This document shows, piece by piece, positions 33,801 to 41,081 of a DNA stretch of 47,679 nt. Made by a program: the position numbers and the translations under genes. This DNA is from an uncultured Prevotellaceae bacterium (lineage in GTDB: Bacteria > Bacteroidota > Bacteroidia > Bacteroidales > Bacteroidaceae). The stretch is from the NCBI GenBank assembly GCA_900315455.1, contig OMZE01000029.1:1-47679 (forward strand), given 5' to 3'. A model generated the notes under the pieces. The model saw only the letters and a list, made by a program, of their open reading frames with translations. It searched no databases and had not been told where the DNA came from. How positions within the stretch are numbered: the stretch's first letter is position 1; each line of letters starts with the position of its first letter.

Positions 33801-34686
33801 CATTTTTCCATTGAAAATAATCGCCGGATGTGTCCACACCAAAGTTGAAACCCTCTGGTGCAATAATGTGGCAAGGCTTATCGATTGTGCCGACTTTATC
33901 ACAACTATAATTAGTGAAGTGTCTGGCGGAAGATGGTATTGTCAGTTCCTTTAGACTTGCACAGTTGTAAAGGAATTGATCTGACCTCCAGCCTTCATTT
34001 GGGATTGTAAAAGAGCTTAAGTCAAGACTTTCCAAATAACGGCAGGAATCGAACATTCTTCTCATTAAAGTTACATTGGAAGTATTGAAATTGCTCACAT
34101 CCACACTCTTCACACTACACGCATAGAACATATAATCCATATTGGTGACATTGGATGTGTCGAAACTGCTAACATCAATCACAAAAGAAAGTCTCTTTTG
34201 AGCTGTGTAATCATAGCCATCAATTCTAAACATCCCACTCATGTCTGTCACCTTGGATGTGTCGAAGTTGCTTAAGTCCAAGGTCATTTCAAAGTTAATA
34301 GTTATTTGAAACATGTTTTTCATGTTTGTGACTTCACTCGTGTTCAAGTAAGAGATCCCTGTGAATTCTTCATTGACATACATATTATAAAACCACTTGT
34401 ATGTGCTTGTAGGCCTTGCATTCTGAAAGGATGGTTCAATAATAATGGAGGAATAATTTGCCGGAATATCATCCGTAATCCATCCAGGTTGGGTCTCACC
34501 TTCATTCAAGTCATACGTAGCACCTTCTCGTGTCGCCCTGTCATTGTCGTAGCAAAAATTCAGCGACTTGGTGGTATGACCCCATTCGTCGATTATCTTT
34601 TCCGACACCCATACATACGCTTCTTGAGCGTGTGCCGACAGCATACTGGCTGTCAGCATCACCATTAGGAATAGTAGTTTTTTCAT
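30862..34686 (-). CDS. BspA-like leucine-rich repeat (DUF285) surface protein
   Basis: The 1274-residue product has a signal peptide (LLFLMVMLTASMLSAHA) and many DUF285 repeats of the type LDLSxFxTSxVTxMxxMF. It is built from four modules, each opening AYxWVSEDGKTLTFCYD (degenerate in module 2) and closing with PEGFDFGVDTSGDYF plus WKxGYF. Close copies of the closing segment fall near 31570-31635, 32150-32210, 32720-32780 and 33810-33870. The C-terminal 200 residues are non-repeat and end GIYIINGKKVVVK, a sorting tail frequent in Prevotella secreted proteins. BspA-family proteins bind host or bacterial surfaces. The region is A/T-richer than the flanking genes. Confidence 0.9.
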   Translation of the reverse strand: MKKLLFLMVMLTASMLSAHAQEAYVWVSEKIIDEWGHTTKSLNFCYDNDRATREGATYDLNEGETQPGWITDDIPANYSSIIIEPSFQNARPTSTYKWFYNMYVNEEFTGISYLNTSEVTNMKNMFQITINFEMTLDLSNFDTSKVTDMSGMFRIDGYDYTAQKRLSFVIDVSSFDTSNVTNMDYMFYACSVKSVDVSNFNTSNVTLMRRMFDSCRYLESLDLSSFTIPNEGWRSDQFLYNCASLKELTIPSSARHFTNYSCDKVGTIDKPCHIIAPEGFNFGVDTSGDYFQWKNGYFTLNSNLSAKEFYYYKTNEKTATLYYDDNEERLSDTDNVTLVSQITSIWSWSNYDPIELIIIDPSAKEARPTLFDNMFSFRNLKNVEGIENLNTDNVTSMQCLFSYCSYLPSEVIQNIVDHLNTSKVVKMNYMFSHCTSLKSLDLSKIDVSSIRTMSSMFEGCSNLTDVNFGNFDTSLVTVMDHLFDGCSCLESIDLSKFNTGEVYTMNYMFQGCSKLESLDISNFTSNSLYYTRNMFAGCTNMKNISIGTFNPGKYMEEVSQQYGEDIGSMSGMFSGCSNLEKLDLSTFTIPSIANKSERLLAGCTSLKDLTINTTAANLYADACQGVGTAENPCTINYPEGFDFGVDTSGDYFEWKTGYFIMGNALKEAYAWVSEDGKTLTFCYDGDRATREGTTYDLNGNEEIPAWFGGWSGESSVQKVIFNPSFADVKPTNTYLWFGMMTGLKEIIGLNFLNTSNCTDLGLMFYGSYNLETLDVSNFDISKIDPYYTTYMFGYCRGLEVLTISSSMSNLHDEACTSVGSADNPCLIIAPEGFDFGVDTSGDYFVWKSGYFTLNPSVIKAYAWMSEDGKTLTFCYDDKKRERVGTTYYLNGEWENPAWFPGWGITSSVQKVVFNPSFADVKPTSTYLWFAYMGELEEITGLNFLNTSNCTNMYCMFYCCLKLKTLDVSNLDISNSTNTGSMLGYCKGLEKLTISSSMGSLDESACQYVGTAETPCTIVAPEGFDFGVDTSGDYFVWKSGYFKFENETPMITLTSGDNEVPLSEYDGMTVDVELDDYTCQPDKWYSLCVPFDLSNDQLKEAFGENANIQEMIGCTWDAENLTMSMNFNKVTEILAGKPYLLRVSDAVNDPKFEGVTINSADPLALNFGDCEMIGVLNATPLPLGDKSYLFIINNQFYYPATTNPLPAMRCYFHLLGDAANANSVALNMEDDPDSIISVISEKNADSGLYHSLQGIATTRPHHGIYIINGKKVVVK

Positions 34687-34757
34687 ATCAAATTGTTTAA
34701 GATATTATTGTAAAAATTGAAAAGTAATGCAGTCAGAACAAATAGAGGTTAATGTTG

Positions 34758-34765
34758 CAAATTTA
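34758..34765 (-). promoter_or_regulatory. -7 box of the BspA-like gene
   Basis: TAAATTTG on the minus strand predicts a start near 34752 and a leader of about 65 nt. No clear -33 TTTG is present, so extra activation may be needed. Confidence 0.6.
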
Positions 34766-35012
34766 AATAAAAAAGCCGATTTTACCCCCCCCATTTGTTA
34801 AAAAATGTTAACAAATAGTATAAAGGTGTGAATAATGATTTCGGGGGGTATGAATAGGAAAAAGTGTCCCAATTAAAGGGACATTTTGGTGAATGACCTC
34901 ATCTTTAAGGGAAGAATAGCACACCAGAATGAAACCTTGAATAACTGTGTCAGCACAGAGACTTTTTGTTATCCTCTGTATCTCTTTATCTCTGTGTCTC
35001 TGTGTTGAAACC
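34766..35012. other. Intergenic region upstream of the BspA-like gene and downstream of porT
   Basis: It holds a 9-bp inverted repeat ATTTGTTAA/TTAACAAAT (34793-34801, 34808-34816), a C run, the porT terminator (34859-34887) and a TCTCTGTG-rich tract near 34970-35010. No coding frame is credible. Confidence 0.6.
34859..34887 (-). terminator. Terminator downstream of porT
   Basis: AAAGTGTCCC (34861-34870) pairs with GGGACATTTT (34878-34887) with one G-U pair, and a T run follows on the minus strand. It lies about 125 bp beyond the porT stop. Confidence 0.65.
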
Positions 35013-35747
35013 CTACTCGAAATAGAATGTCAATACAAACAGTTTGGTGCGGGCCTCGCTCACCGAATTGGCATACATAATCATGTTCTTGTTTTTCATG
35101 TGGTTCACATGGTCGGTATCGAGACTGTTGGTAAGACTGATCATGAACTTGAGTTCGGGGCGTAACTTGAAGAAAGGCAAATAAAAATCGCAACCTAGAC
35201 CCAACTCCAAGAACAGGTCGTAGCGCTTCAACTTGATGAACTGCTCGTCTTTGCCCGAAAGGTTGATCATCGGGTCGATGCCCATCATCATGTACGGACG
35301 ATGGTTGTTGAAACGGGGAGCCGAGAAAATGAGGTTGATGGGGGCAGCGATATAGGCGGTCTTCAGGTCTTGATGCTCCTCTGTGAGCCGCTCTTCGGAA
35401 TGGTTGATAAAGGTAAAATGGCGGGTACCGAAATACATCGTGGGCGCCAGGCGCAACTGGAAATTGGTGTTCAGGCGCAACTCTCCCAGCACTCCCACGT
35501 TGAATCCCGGGTCCCAACGGTCTTGGTCGCACGATATCAGTCGCTCGACAGTGGTGCCGTCTTCAAGTTCCACCATCTGAGGCCCAACGTTCAGCATCTC
35601 GATGTCTTGGAGGTGGGTTCCCACAAGCACGCCAAAGTGAAACGGCCTCAGGTCGATATAAGGCCGGTTCTCCACCTTCCTGTCCTGCGAGAAGACAGGA
35701 ACAACAGAAATTATTGCCAGTAGAAGTGGAATCAAACGGTGGGTCAT
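35013..35747 (-). CDS. porT: PorT family outer membrane protein (type IX secretion)
   Basis: The 244-residue product has a signal peptide (HRLIPLLLAIISVVPVFSQ), then NRPYIDLRPFHFGVLVGTHLQDIEM, the characteristic PorT start. Alternating beta-strand segments (FQLRLAPTMYFGTRHF, PYMMMGIDPMINLSGKD, YDLFLELGLGCDFYLPFF) suggest an outer membrane beta-barrel and it ends in an aromatic (TFYFE). PorT is needed for type IX secretion in Porphyromonas. Met 35747 starts the signal peptide; an upstream ATG at 35771 would add MAKRRYYN. Its presence agrees with T9SS use by secreted proteins in this strain. Confidence 0.88.
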   Translation of the reverse strand: MTHRLIPLLLAIISVVPVFSQDRKVENRPYIDLRPFHFGVLVGTHLQDIEMLNVGPQMVELEDGTTVERLISCDQDRWDPGFNVGVLGELRLNTNFQLRLAPTMYFGTRHFTFINHSEERLTEEHQDLKTAYIAAPINLIFSAPRFNNHRPYMMMGIDPMINLSGKDEQFIKLKRYDLFLELGLGCDFYLPFFKLRPELKFMISLTNSLDTDHVNHMKNKNMIMYANSVSEARTKLFVLTFYFE

Positions 35748-35822
35748 ATTATAATAACGGCGTTTGGCCAACCTTATTGCATTTGTTCTTATTTTGACGA
35801 CATCTAAATAGCGAAAAAATCC

Positions 35823-35863
35823 ATACCTAATTGTAGGTATATGAGAATAAAAATGTATCTTTG
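35823..35863 (+). promoter_or_regulatory. Ferredoxin promoter with palindrome at the -33 region
   Basis: TATCTTTG (35856-35863) matches the -7 box. The TTG 22 bp upstream lies in the middle of a perfect palindrome ATACCTA-ATTG-TAGGTAT (35823-35840), a plausible operator. A second short dyad ATAGG-N5-CCTAT (35875-35889) lies in the leader. Confidence 0.6.
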
Positions 35864-35924
35864 CAGCGAATAAAATAGGTACGTCCTATAATAGAAAACA
35901 GTATTAACGAAAATATTTTGAATT

Positions 35925-36092
35925 ATGGCTTATGTAATTGGTGAAGACTGCATCGCTTGCGGTACATGTATTGACGAGTGCCCCGCTGGAGCCATCTCCG
36001 AGGGTGAGAAGTATTCGATTGATCCCGATGCTTGCACTGAGTGTGGAACTTGTGCTGATGTATGCCCATCAGAGGCTATCAGTCTTCCATAA
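35925..36092 (+). CDS. 2[4Fe-4S] ferredoxin
   Basis: This is a 55-residue protein. Two CxxCxxCxxxCP motifs are present: CIACGTCIDECP (Cys9-Cys19) and CTECGTCADVCP (Cys37-Cys47). The layout is the clostridial-type low-potential ferredoxin, with the usual pseudo-twofold repeat (AGAISEGEKYSIDPD linking). It transfers electrons between oxidoreductases such as pyruvate:ferredoxin oxidoreductase and hydrogenase in anaerobes. It has its own promoter and terminator. Confidence 0.97.
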   Translation: MAYVIGEDCIACGTCIDECPAGAISEGEKYSIDPDACTECGTCADVCPSEAISLP

Positions 36093-36113
36093 AGAAAGGA
36101 AAGGATAAACAAG

Positions 36114-36137
36114 AAGGCGGCCAAAAGCCGCCTTTTT
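36114..36137 (+). terminator. Rho-independent terminator after ferredoxin
   Basis: AAGGCGGC (36114-36121) and GCCGCCTT (36127-36134) form the stem, followed by T. Confidence 0.9.
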
Positions 36138-36154
36138 GCATGCTTGAAAAAATC

Positions 36155-36279
36155 ATTTCGTGCAAGCCGAAGGCAAACAGAAGCATATGCTTATAGTATG
36201 CTGAGGCGCAATAAAATTTTCAATTTTCAATCTTCAATCTTCAATCTTCAATTTTCAATCTTCAATTTTCAATCTTCAA
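36155..36279. repeat. Dispersed repeat copy D with nine heptamers
   Basis: The degenerate unit (TTTCGTGCAAGCCGAAGG...GCTGAGGCGCA) is followed by nine heptamers, TTTTCAA or TCTTCAA, at 36217-36279, lying between convergent ferredoxin and TPR genes. Confidence 0.8.
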
Positions 36280-36285
36280 TAATAT

Positions 36286-36316
36286 AAAAATCCCCAGCCA
36301 AAGGCCGGGGATTTTT
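36286..36316 (-). terminator. Bidirectional terminator of the TPR gene
   Basis: AAAAATCCCC and GGGGATTTTT form the outer stem with an inner GCC/GGC around AAA; T tails exist on both strands. Confidence 0.85.
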
Positions 36317-36320
36317 ATTG

Positions 36321-37736
36321 TTACATTCCAAGTGCTTTCTTAGCCTGTACCGATACAGGGTTTTCGGGGTCGAGTTGGATGAGTTTCTCGAGATAAGGAC
36401 GGGCAACTTCCACGCCACGCTTGCTGTCGCGCCAGATGGCGAGACCCACGATGCGGTAGGCTTCGGTCAGGTAACCTCTCTCGCTGTCCTTGAGGTCGGC
36501 CTTGTCCTTCAACTCGTCAATCACCTGCTTGCCCTTCGTCTCCACGTAGTCAGTCTTCTCGAGGTCTACACCAGCCTTGCACTGCTGCAAGTGAGCGAAA
36601 CTGGCAATAGTGGGATACTTCTCAGCCAATTTGTCGTATACGGACATGGCTTTCGAGAAGTCGGCCTCTTTGTCGGTGCCGGCCTTGGCCCTGTTCAGGT
36701 AGATGGTAGCCAGGTTGACGAAGTCGGAAGGAGCGGCCTTCGGGTCGAGGGAGATGTATCTCTCGCTGAACTCAAGGGCTTTTGCCTCATCGCCAAGACC
36801 TTTGTAGGCCTCGCTCATGTATTTGTAGTTGAGGATGTTCTCTCCGTCGAGGTCGAGTGACTTCTTGTAGTTCTCGATGGCATCGTTGTACTGTCCCTGA
36901 CTGGCAGCCACTCTACCGAGATACAGGTAGTCCTTGGTCACGAGGTCTTGCTTCGAGTTTTTCAAAGTCTGCACGAACTGGGCGGTCTGGTCCATCTTGT
37001 CCAGGTCAACGGCACTGTAGAGGGCATAACGGGCGAAGTACTCCTCATAGGCCTCACCGGCGAAACGTCTCACACCAATGCTGCTCAGGTTGAAGGCATC
37101 TTCCTTCTTGTCGAGGTAGTAGGCTGCCTGGGCATACTCATAGAGGAAACTCTCGTCGATAGTGTTCGGATTGGTGCGCTGATAGTACTCATAGGCCTTC
37201 CTGAGGTCGATAGACCAGAACATGTGGCCGAGTTCTGCATCGGCAGGATAACTGGGCACGTTCTTCTTCAGGAGTTCCATGGTCTGCTCCACGGTCTGCG
37301 GGTCACGCTTGCGGTAGATGCTGGCGTAACGGGTGTAGCCGTTGGGGTTGGTGGGGTCGAGGGTCATCGACTGCTGATACCACATGGCGGCCTCGCCACC
37401 ATCGTCCTTCAGAGCCTCCACGTCGCCTTTCAGCACGTAGGCATCACCGAAGTTCTTGTTCTTCTTCAGCGCCATGTCGGCATACATGATGGCCTTGTCA
37501 TACTGCTTGGCAGTGAAGTAGGCATTGCCGAGAGCAACGAGGGCCTCGGGATTCTTCTTGAACTGTTTCACATAGGTCTTCACCAGGTCCTTGGCTGCAT
37601 TGGGGTTCGTGGGATCGGCCTTGAGGGCGGTGATGATCGGACCCAACTGCGAACTGTAGACGGTGGATTGTGCGCTGGCTGCTATCTGCGACAACACCAG
37701 CATGGCAACAATTGCCAGATATTTGATTGCTTTCAT
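36321..37736 (-). CDS. Exported tetratricopeptide repeat protein
   Basis: The 471-residue product has a signal peptide (YLAIVAMLVLSQIAASAQ) followed by helical TPR units over most of the length, for example NPEALVALGNAYFTAKQYDKAIMYADMALKKNKNFGDAYVLKGD and GQYNDAIENYKKSLDLDGENILNYKYMSEAYKGLGDEAKAL. The start MKAIKY at 37736 provides the signal peptide; upstream residues would lie before it without one. It is the last gene of the exbB-tonB-pstS-like cluster, 106 bp after the lipoprotein gene. TPR proteins scaffold protein complexes, so a periplasmic assembly role with TonB is plausible. Confidence 0.88.
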   Translation of the reverse strand: MKAIKYLAIVAMLVLSQIAASAQSTVYSSQLGPIITALKADPTNPNAAKDLVKTYVKQFKKNPEALVALGNAYFTAKQYDKAIMYADMALKKNKNFGDAYVLKGDVEALKDDGGEAAMWYQQSMTLDPTNPNGYTRYASIYRKRDPQTVEQTMELLKKNVPSYPADAELGHMFWSIDLRKAYEYYQRTNPNTIDESFLYEYAQAAYYLDKKEDAFNLSSIGVRRFAGEAYEEYFARYALYSAVDLDKMDQTAQFVQTLKNSKQDLVTKDYLYLGRVAASQGQYNDAIENYKKSLDLDGENILNYKYMSEAYKGLGDEAKALEFSERYISLDPKAAPSDFVNLATIYLNRAKAGTDKEADFSKAMSVYDKLAEKYPTIASFAHLQQCKAGVDLEKTDYVETKGKQVIDELKDKADLKDSERGYLTEAYRIVGLAIWRDSKRGVEVARPYLEKLIQLDPENPVSVQAKKALGM

Positions 37737-37842
37737 TTTCTTCTCGTTTTTAAGGGTTAGTATTGCGTATTGGTTGCTGTCTCTTTGACGGAGTAAACGA
37801 AACAACGTTTAATGGTGGTGGAAAATAATTGTGTCCACCTTA

Positions 37843-38805
37843 TTATTTTTTAATGTCTACTTTTTTCAACTCCAGGTCGCCGCGGTAGGGCAACAGGCCC
37901 GCACGGAGAATGATGGTCTGGCCCTGCGGACCTGCCACAAACTCTGAGAAACCACGGGGCAGACGGAAACCGGGATCCACCAATATGGCATAAAGGGTGC
38001 GCACAAAGGGATAGGTGCCGTCGAGCAGGTAGAACTGATAGGGCTTCCAGGAGTTTTCAGGAGTAGCCTCGTCTCTTATCGAGACAGACATCACTTGAAC
38101 ATTCATGTTGAAGGTGGTGTGAGTGGGGTCGCGATGGTCCATCACCCAGTTCGAACCAATCACACCAATGGCATTGGGATTGTTCTCGACATATTCTATC
38201 ACGCCTTCACTCGTCTTGGCGGCAACGATGTTCTCGCTGTTGATGGGCTTGCCGTCAAGGATGGAGTCCACACAATAGTGGAGCGTGGCCGAACGGGCAT
38301 TGTCGAAGACAACATCAATCTTGCCACGGGTGGAACCTTTCACTATCTGGTTCCAGTTGGTGGCTTCACCACTGAGGATGCGTTTCACGTCTTTCACCGA
38401 GATGCAAGTGTCCTTGTTGGCACGGTTCACGATAAACGTGATGCCATCATAACCTATCCTATACACACGAGGCTTGATGTCGAGTTTCGTCTCAATGTGG
38501 TTGCGCTCTCCTTCCTTCAGGTCGCGCGACGAGAAGTAAAGGGGAATCTCTCCTGCCATGAGTTTCGTGAAACCGTCGATGTCGTCGGTGTAGGTGGGGG
38601 TGAGATGGGCTTCCGGGTAGAGGAAGACAAATTGCTTGCGCTCCTCTTCCACGATAGGACTAAAACTTTCGTCAGAGGCGAATTGCATCGCCCCTGACGT
38701 AGTTGTATCAGTTCTATGATTCTTTTTCTTATCTCCACCGCATGACGAAACAAACGCCGCCAGTGTCAATAATACTAGGAATGTATAGAAGAAAGTTCTT
38801 TTCAT
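37843..38805 (-). CDS. PstS-like phosphate-binding lipoprotein
   Basis: The 320-residue product has a lipoprotein signal with lipobox VSSC (lipidated Cys about 22) and a periplasmic binding protein fold like PstS: SFSPIVEEERKQFVFLYPEAH, GEIPLYFSSRDLKEGE, IVNRANKDTCISVKDVKRILSGEATNWNQI and a C-terminal VRTLYAILVDPG. In the usual PstS family these residues bind phosphate; ligand residues are not verified here. It is not beside pstCAB but between tonB and a TPR gene, which suggests a sensing or transport-accessory role. Confidence 0.85.
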   Translation of the reverse strand: MKRTFFYTFLVLLTLAAFVSSCGGDKKKNHRTDTTTSGAMQFASDESFSPIVEEERKQFVFLYPEAHLTPTYTDDIDGFTKLMAGEIPLYFSSRDLKEGERNHIETKLDIKPRVYRIGYDGITFIVNRANKDTCISVKDVKRILSGEATNWNQIVKGSTRGKIDVVFDNARSATLHYCVDSILDGKPINSENIVAAKTSEGVIEYVENNPNAIGVIGSNWVMDHRDPTHTTFNMNVQVMSVSIRDEATPENSWKPYQFYLLDGTYPFVRTLYAILVDPGFRLPRGFSEFVAGPQGQTIILRAGLLPYRGDLELKKVDIKK

Positions 38806-38812
38806 TGTTGCT

Positions 38813-39673
38813 TTACTGAAGCTTGAATGTTACAGGAAGATTGTACTTCACACGCACTGCCTGACCGTTCTGCTTACCAGGATTCCACTTCGGCATTGAC
38901 TTCACCACACGCACGGCTTCTTTGTCGAGCGACTGGTCTACGCCACGCACCACGGCTACGTTGCTGATGCTACCGTCGGGCTCTACCACGAACGATACCA
39001 CAACTTTACCCTGGATGCCGTTCTCCTCTGCTACTGGAGGATAGTGGATGTTGCTGCTAAGCCATGAGAGAAGAGCACCTTGGCCACCGGGGAACGACGG
39101 CTGCTGTTCCACAACGTCGAAGATCTTCTGGGTGACCTCTTGCTTCACCTCTTGCACAGGCTCTGGGGCTGGTGGTGGGGGAGGAGGAGGAGCCTCTACT
39201 GCCGTCGGGGGAACGATACGCTCGTTGGTACCCTCTTGGTCCTTGGCACCCACGGCAACGTCCTTGTCGAGGTCTTGCATCTGCTTCACCATATTCTCTT
39301 CCTTCACCAACTCGTCTTTCTTGATCTCGGGGGCGGTGAACTGCTGGGTAGCACGCTCCTCGGGAACCTTCATCTCCTGTGGTGGTGGTGGTGGTTTTTG
39401 TTCTTCTTGTTTCCGCTCTTTCTTAGCGGCCTCTTCCAGTCTCGAGAGCTCTATCTGAGCATTGTAGGCCGCAAGTTCCTTGGCACGCTGCTCCTCGATG
39501 ACTTTCCATGCGAGGTAACCGCCAATCAGGAATACGGCAGCCGTAAGGATAAGCAGTGACACGATGTTACGGCGCGACGTACCCTTGCGAAGCTGATAGG
39601 CTCCGTATTCCTGGTTCTTGCCAGCGAATACCATCTCGATCCATTTCGGATCGAATAGATCAATTTTTGCCAT
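38813..39673 (-). CDS. tonB: Energy transducer TonB
   Basis: The 286-residue product has a short cytoplasmic N-terminus, a membrane anchor (SLLILTAAVFLIGGYLAW, about residues 39-56), a coiled region, a Pro-rich spacer (PPPPPPAPEPVQ) and a C-terminal TonB domain (GKVVVSFVVEPDGSISNVAVVRGVDQSLDKEA... MPKWNPGKQNGQAVRVKYNLPVTF). It transfers proton-motive energy to outer membrane TonB-dependent receptors, here with the adjacent ExbB and ExbD genes. Confidence 0.94.
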   Translation of the reverse strand: MAKIDLFDPKWIEMVFAGKNQEYGAYQLRKGTSRRNIVSLLILTAAVFLIGGYLAWKVIEEQRAKELAAYNAQIELSRLEEAAKKERKQEEQKPPPPPQEMKVPEERATQQFTAPEIKKDELVKEENMVKQMQDLDKDVAVGAKDQEGTNERIVPPTAVEAPPPPPPPAPEPVQEVKQEVTQKIFDVVEQQPSFPGGQGALLSWLSSNIHYPPVAEENGIQGKVVVSFVVEPDGSISNVAVVRGVDQSLDKEAVRVVKSMPKWNPGKQNGQAVRVKYNLPVTFKLQ

Positions 39674-39710
39674 TTTTGCTTTACTTTTTAAAAGGTTAAT
39701 TTCACATCGT

Positions 39711-40364
39711 TTACATCTTCACGCCTTTCGAGGTGAGTAACTTCTCATCGTCGGGGTTGATCTTGTCGATGACATAAGTACCGATACTCAGAATCTGCAT
39801 CTCGTTGAGAGCGTTGATCATATCCTGATAGGTCGAGTTGTCGGTGGGCTTGATAACGATGGTCAGGGTAGGTACCTTCTCACCGTCAATCTCACCGCGC
39901 ATGATGTCGGCCTTCTTCTGCTGGTAGATGGAGTCGATAGGATATTTCTCCGGATGGTTCTTCTTATCCTGCTCCAGTTTCTCCATGGCAAGGATAATGC
40001 GGTTCACCGGCTTCTGTCCGTTCTCCACAGCGTGGTATCTCAACACGTCACGAATGCCCTTGTCGGTCCAGGTGGTCTCCTGAATCCAGTCGGGATTGTT
40101 GTAGTCGGGAATTCCTTTGCCGTAGTAGAGTTTGTTGTCGGCAGCCACATACAACGTAATGGTCTGGGAAGCCTTGGCCTCGTTCTTATTCTGTTCTTGT
40201 TGGTTCTTGTCGTTGCTCGGCATGAACAGTTCCATACTGCTCGGTTTGCTGAGGGTCGTACAGAGCATGAAGAAGGTAATAAGAAGCATAAGCATATCCA
40301 CCATCGGGGTGAAGTCGACGCGGACGTTGATTTTCTTCTGTTTGCTTTCTTTTTTCTTTGCCAT
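39711..40364 (-). CDS. exbD: ExbD/TolR family biopolymer transporter (second copy)
   Basis: The 217-residue product has one N-terminal membrane segment (VDFTPMVDMLMLLITFFMLCTTL) containing the conserved aspartate of the proton path, and a periplasmic domain. Compared with the upstream paralogue, the periplasmic part is longer and ends SIGTYVIDKINPDDEKLL. The gene starts 2 bp after exbD1 ends. Confidence 0.92.
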   Translation of the reverse strand: MAKKKESKQKKINVRVDFTPMVDMLMLLITFFMLCTTLSKPSSMELFMPSNDKNQQEQNKNEAKASQTITLYVAADNKLYYGKGIPDYNNPDWIQETTWTDKGIRDVLRYHAVENGQKPVNRIILAMEKLEQDKKNHPEKYPIDSIYQQKKADIMRGEIDGEKVPTLTIVIKPTDNSTYQDMINALNEMQILSIGTYVIDKINPDDEKLLTSKGVKM

Positions 40365-40366
40365 TA

Positions 40367-41050
40367 TTATTCGCCTCCCATATTCTCTATGTAACTTCTG
40401 GCAGACAGCACCTTGCCGCCATCAAGTTGGGTAGCCATGTAGTAGTGGCTCTCACCCATGTCCTGAAGTTCGTTCATCACCTTCTTGATGGTCTTGTAAG
40501 GAGTGTCTTTGTCGGATTTGATGACAAGTTGCACGTCGGAGTTGGCAACCAAGGCTGCCGTTACCCATTGCTGGAACTCACTCATGCCACCGTCAATACT
40601 GTCGAGGGGAATACCTGCCTTGATCTTCGGGTTGTTGCCCTGAAGAATCTCCGAACGCTGGGCCTGGTCCAGACTCAGGTAGGTCTTCATTGAACTGAGG
40701 GGCACACCAAACTGTGCCTCGCTCTCAAACACGTTTTTATGCAAGGCGTCAACACCGGGGAGCATGTCGTCGAGCATCTGGCCAAGTTGTGCGGCATTCG
40801 ACATTCCAAGGAATACCGTGCCGTTGCCGGTGGCCTTGCCGTTGACTTTCTCCGGACTGACGGTTATCGAAAGTGTATTGGTCTCGGGCACCTTTGTCTC
40901 GCTGACGGTTCCCGGCACGTTGACTCTCACAGGCTCGTTCTTGATGAACGTAGAGGTGAGCATGAAGAATGTCAACAGCAGGGTCATCACGTCCGACATC
41001 GGCGTCATGTCGATCCAAACGTCACTTTTCTTAATTTTTACTTTACCCAT
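40367..41050 (-). CDS. exbD: ExbD/TolR family biopolymer transporter (first copy)
   Basis: The 227-residue product has the membrane segment WIDMTPMSDVMTLLLTFFMLTSTF, with the conserved aspartate, and a periplasmic domain that includes a long insertion (about 60-130). Tandem exbD genes are normal in Bacteroidetes and may form heteromeric channels. Confidence 0.93.
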   Translation of the reverse strand: MGKVKIKKSDVWIDMTPMSDVMTLLLTFFMLTSTFIKNEPVRVNVPGTVSETKVPETNTLSITVSPEKVNGKATGNGTVFLGMSNAAQLGQMLDDMLPGVDALHKNVFESEAQFGVPLSSMKTYLSLDQAQRSEILQGNNPKIKAGIPLDSIDGGMSEFQQWVTAALVANSDVQLVIKSDKDTPYKTIKKVMNELQDMGESHYYMATQLDGGKVLSARSYIENMGGE

Positions 41051-41081
41051 AGCTGATAAGTTTTTAAAGGGTTAGTAAAAA

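Noticed and set aside
36217-36279. Heptamer run as a phase-variation switch of a gene
   Set aside because: It lies between convergent gene ends and does not fall in a promoter or reading frame, so slippage would not switch a visible gene.
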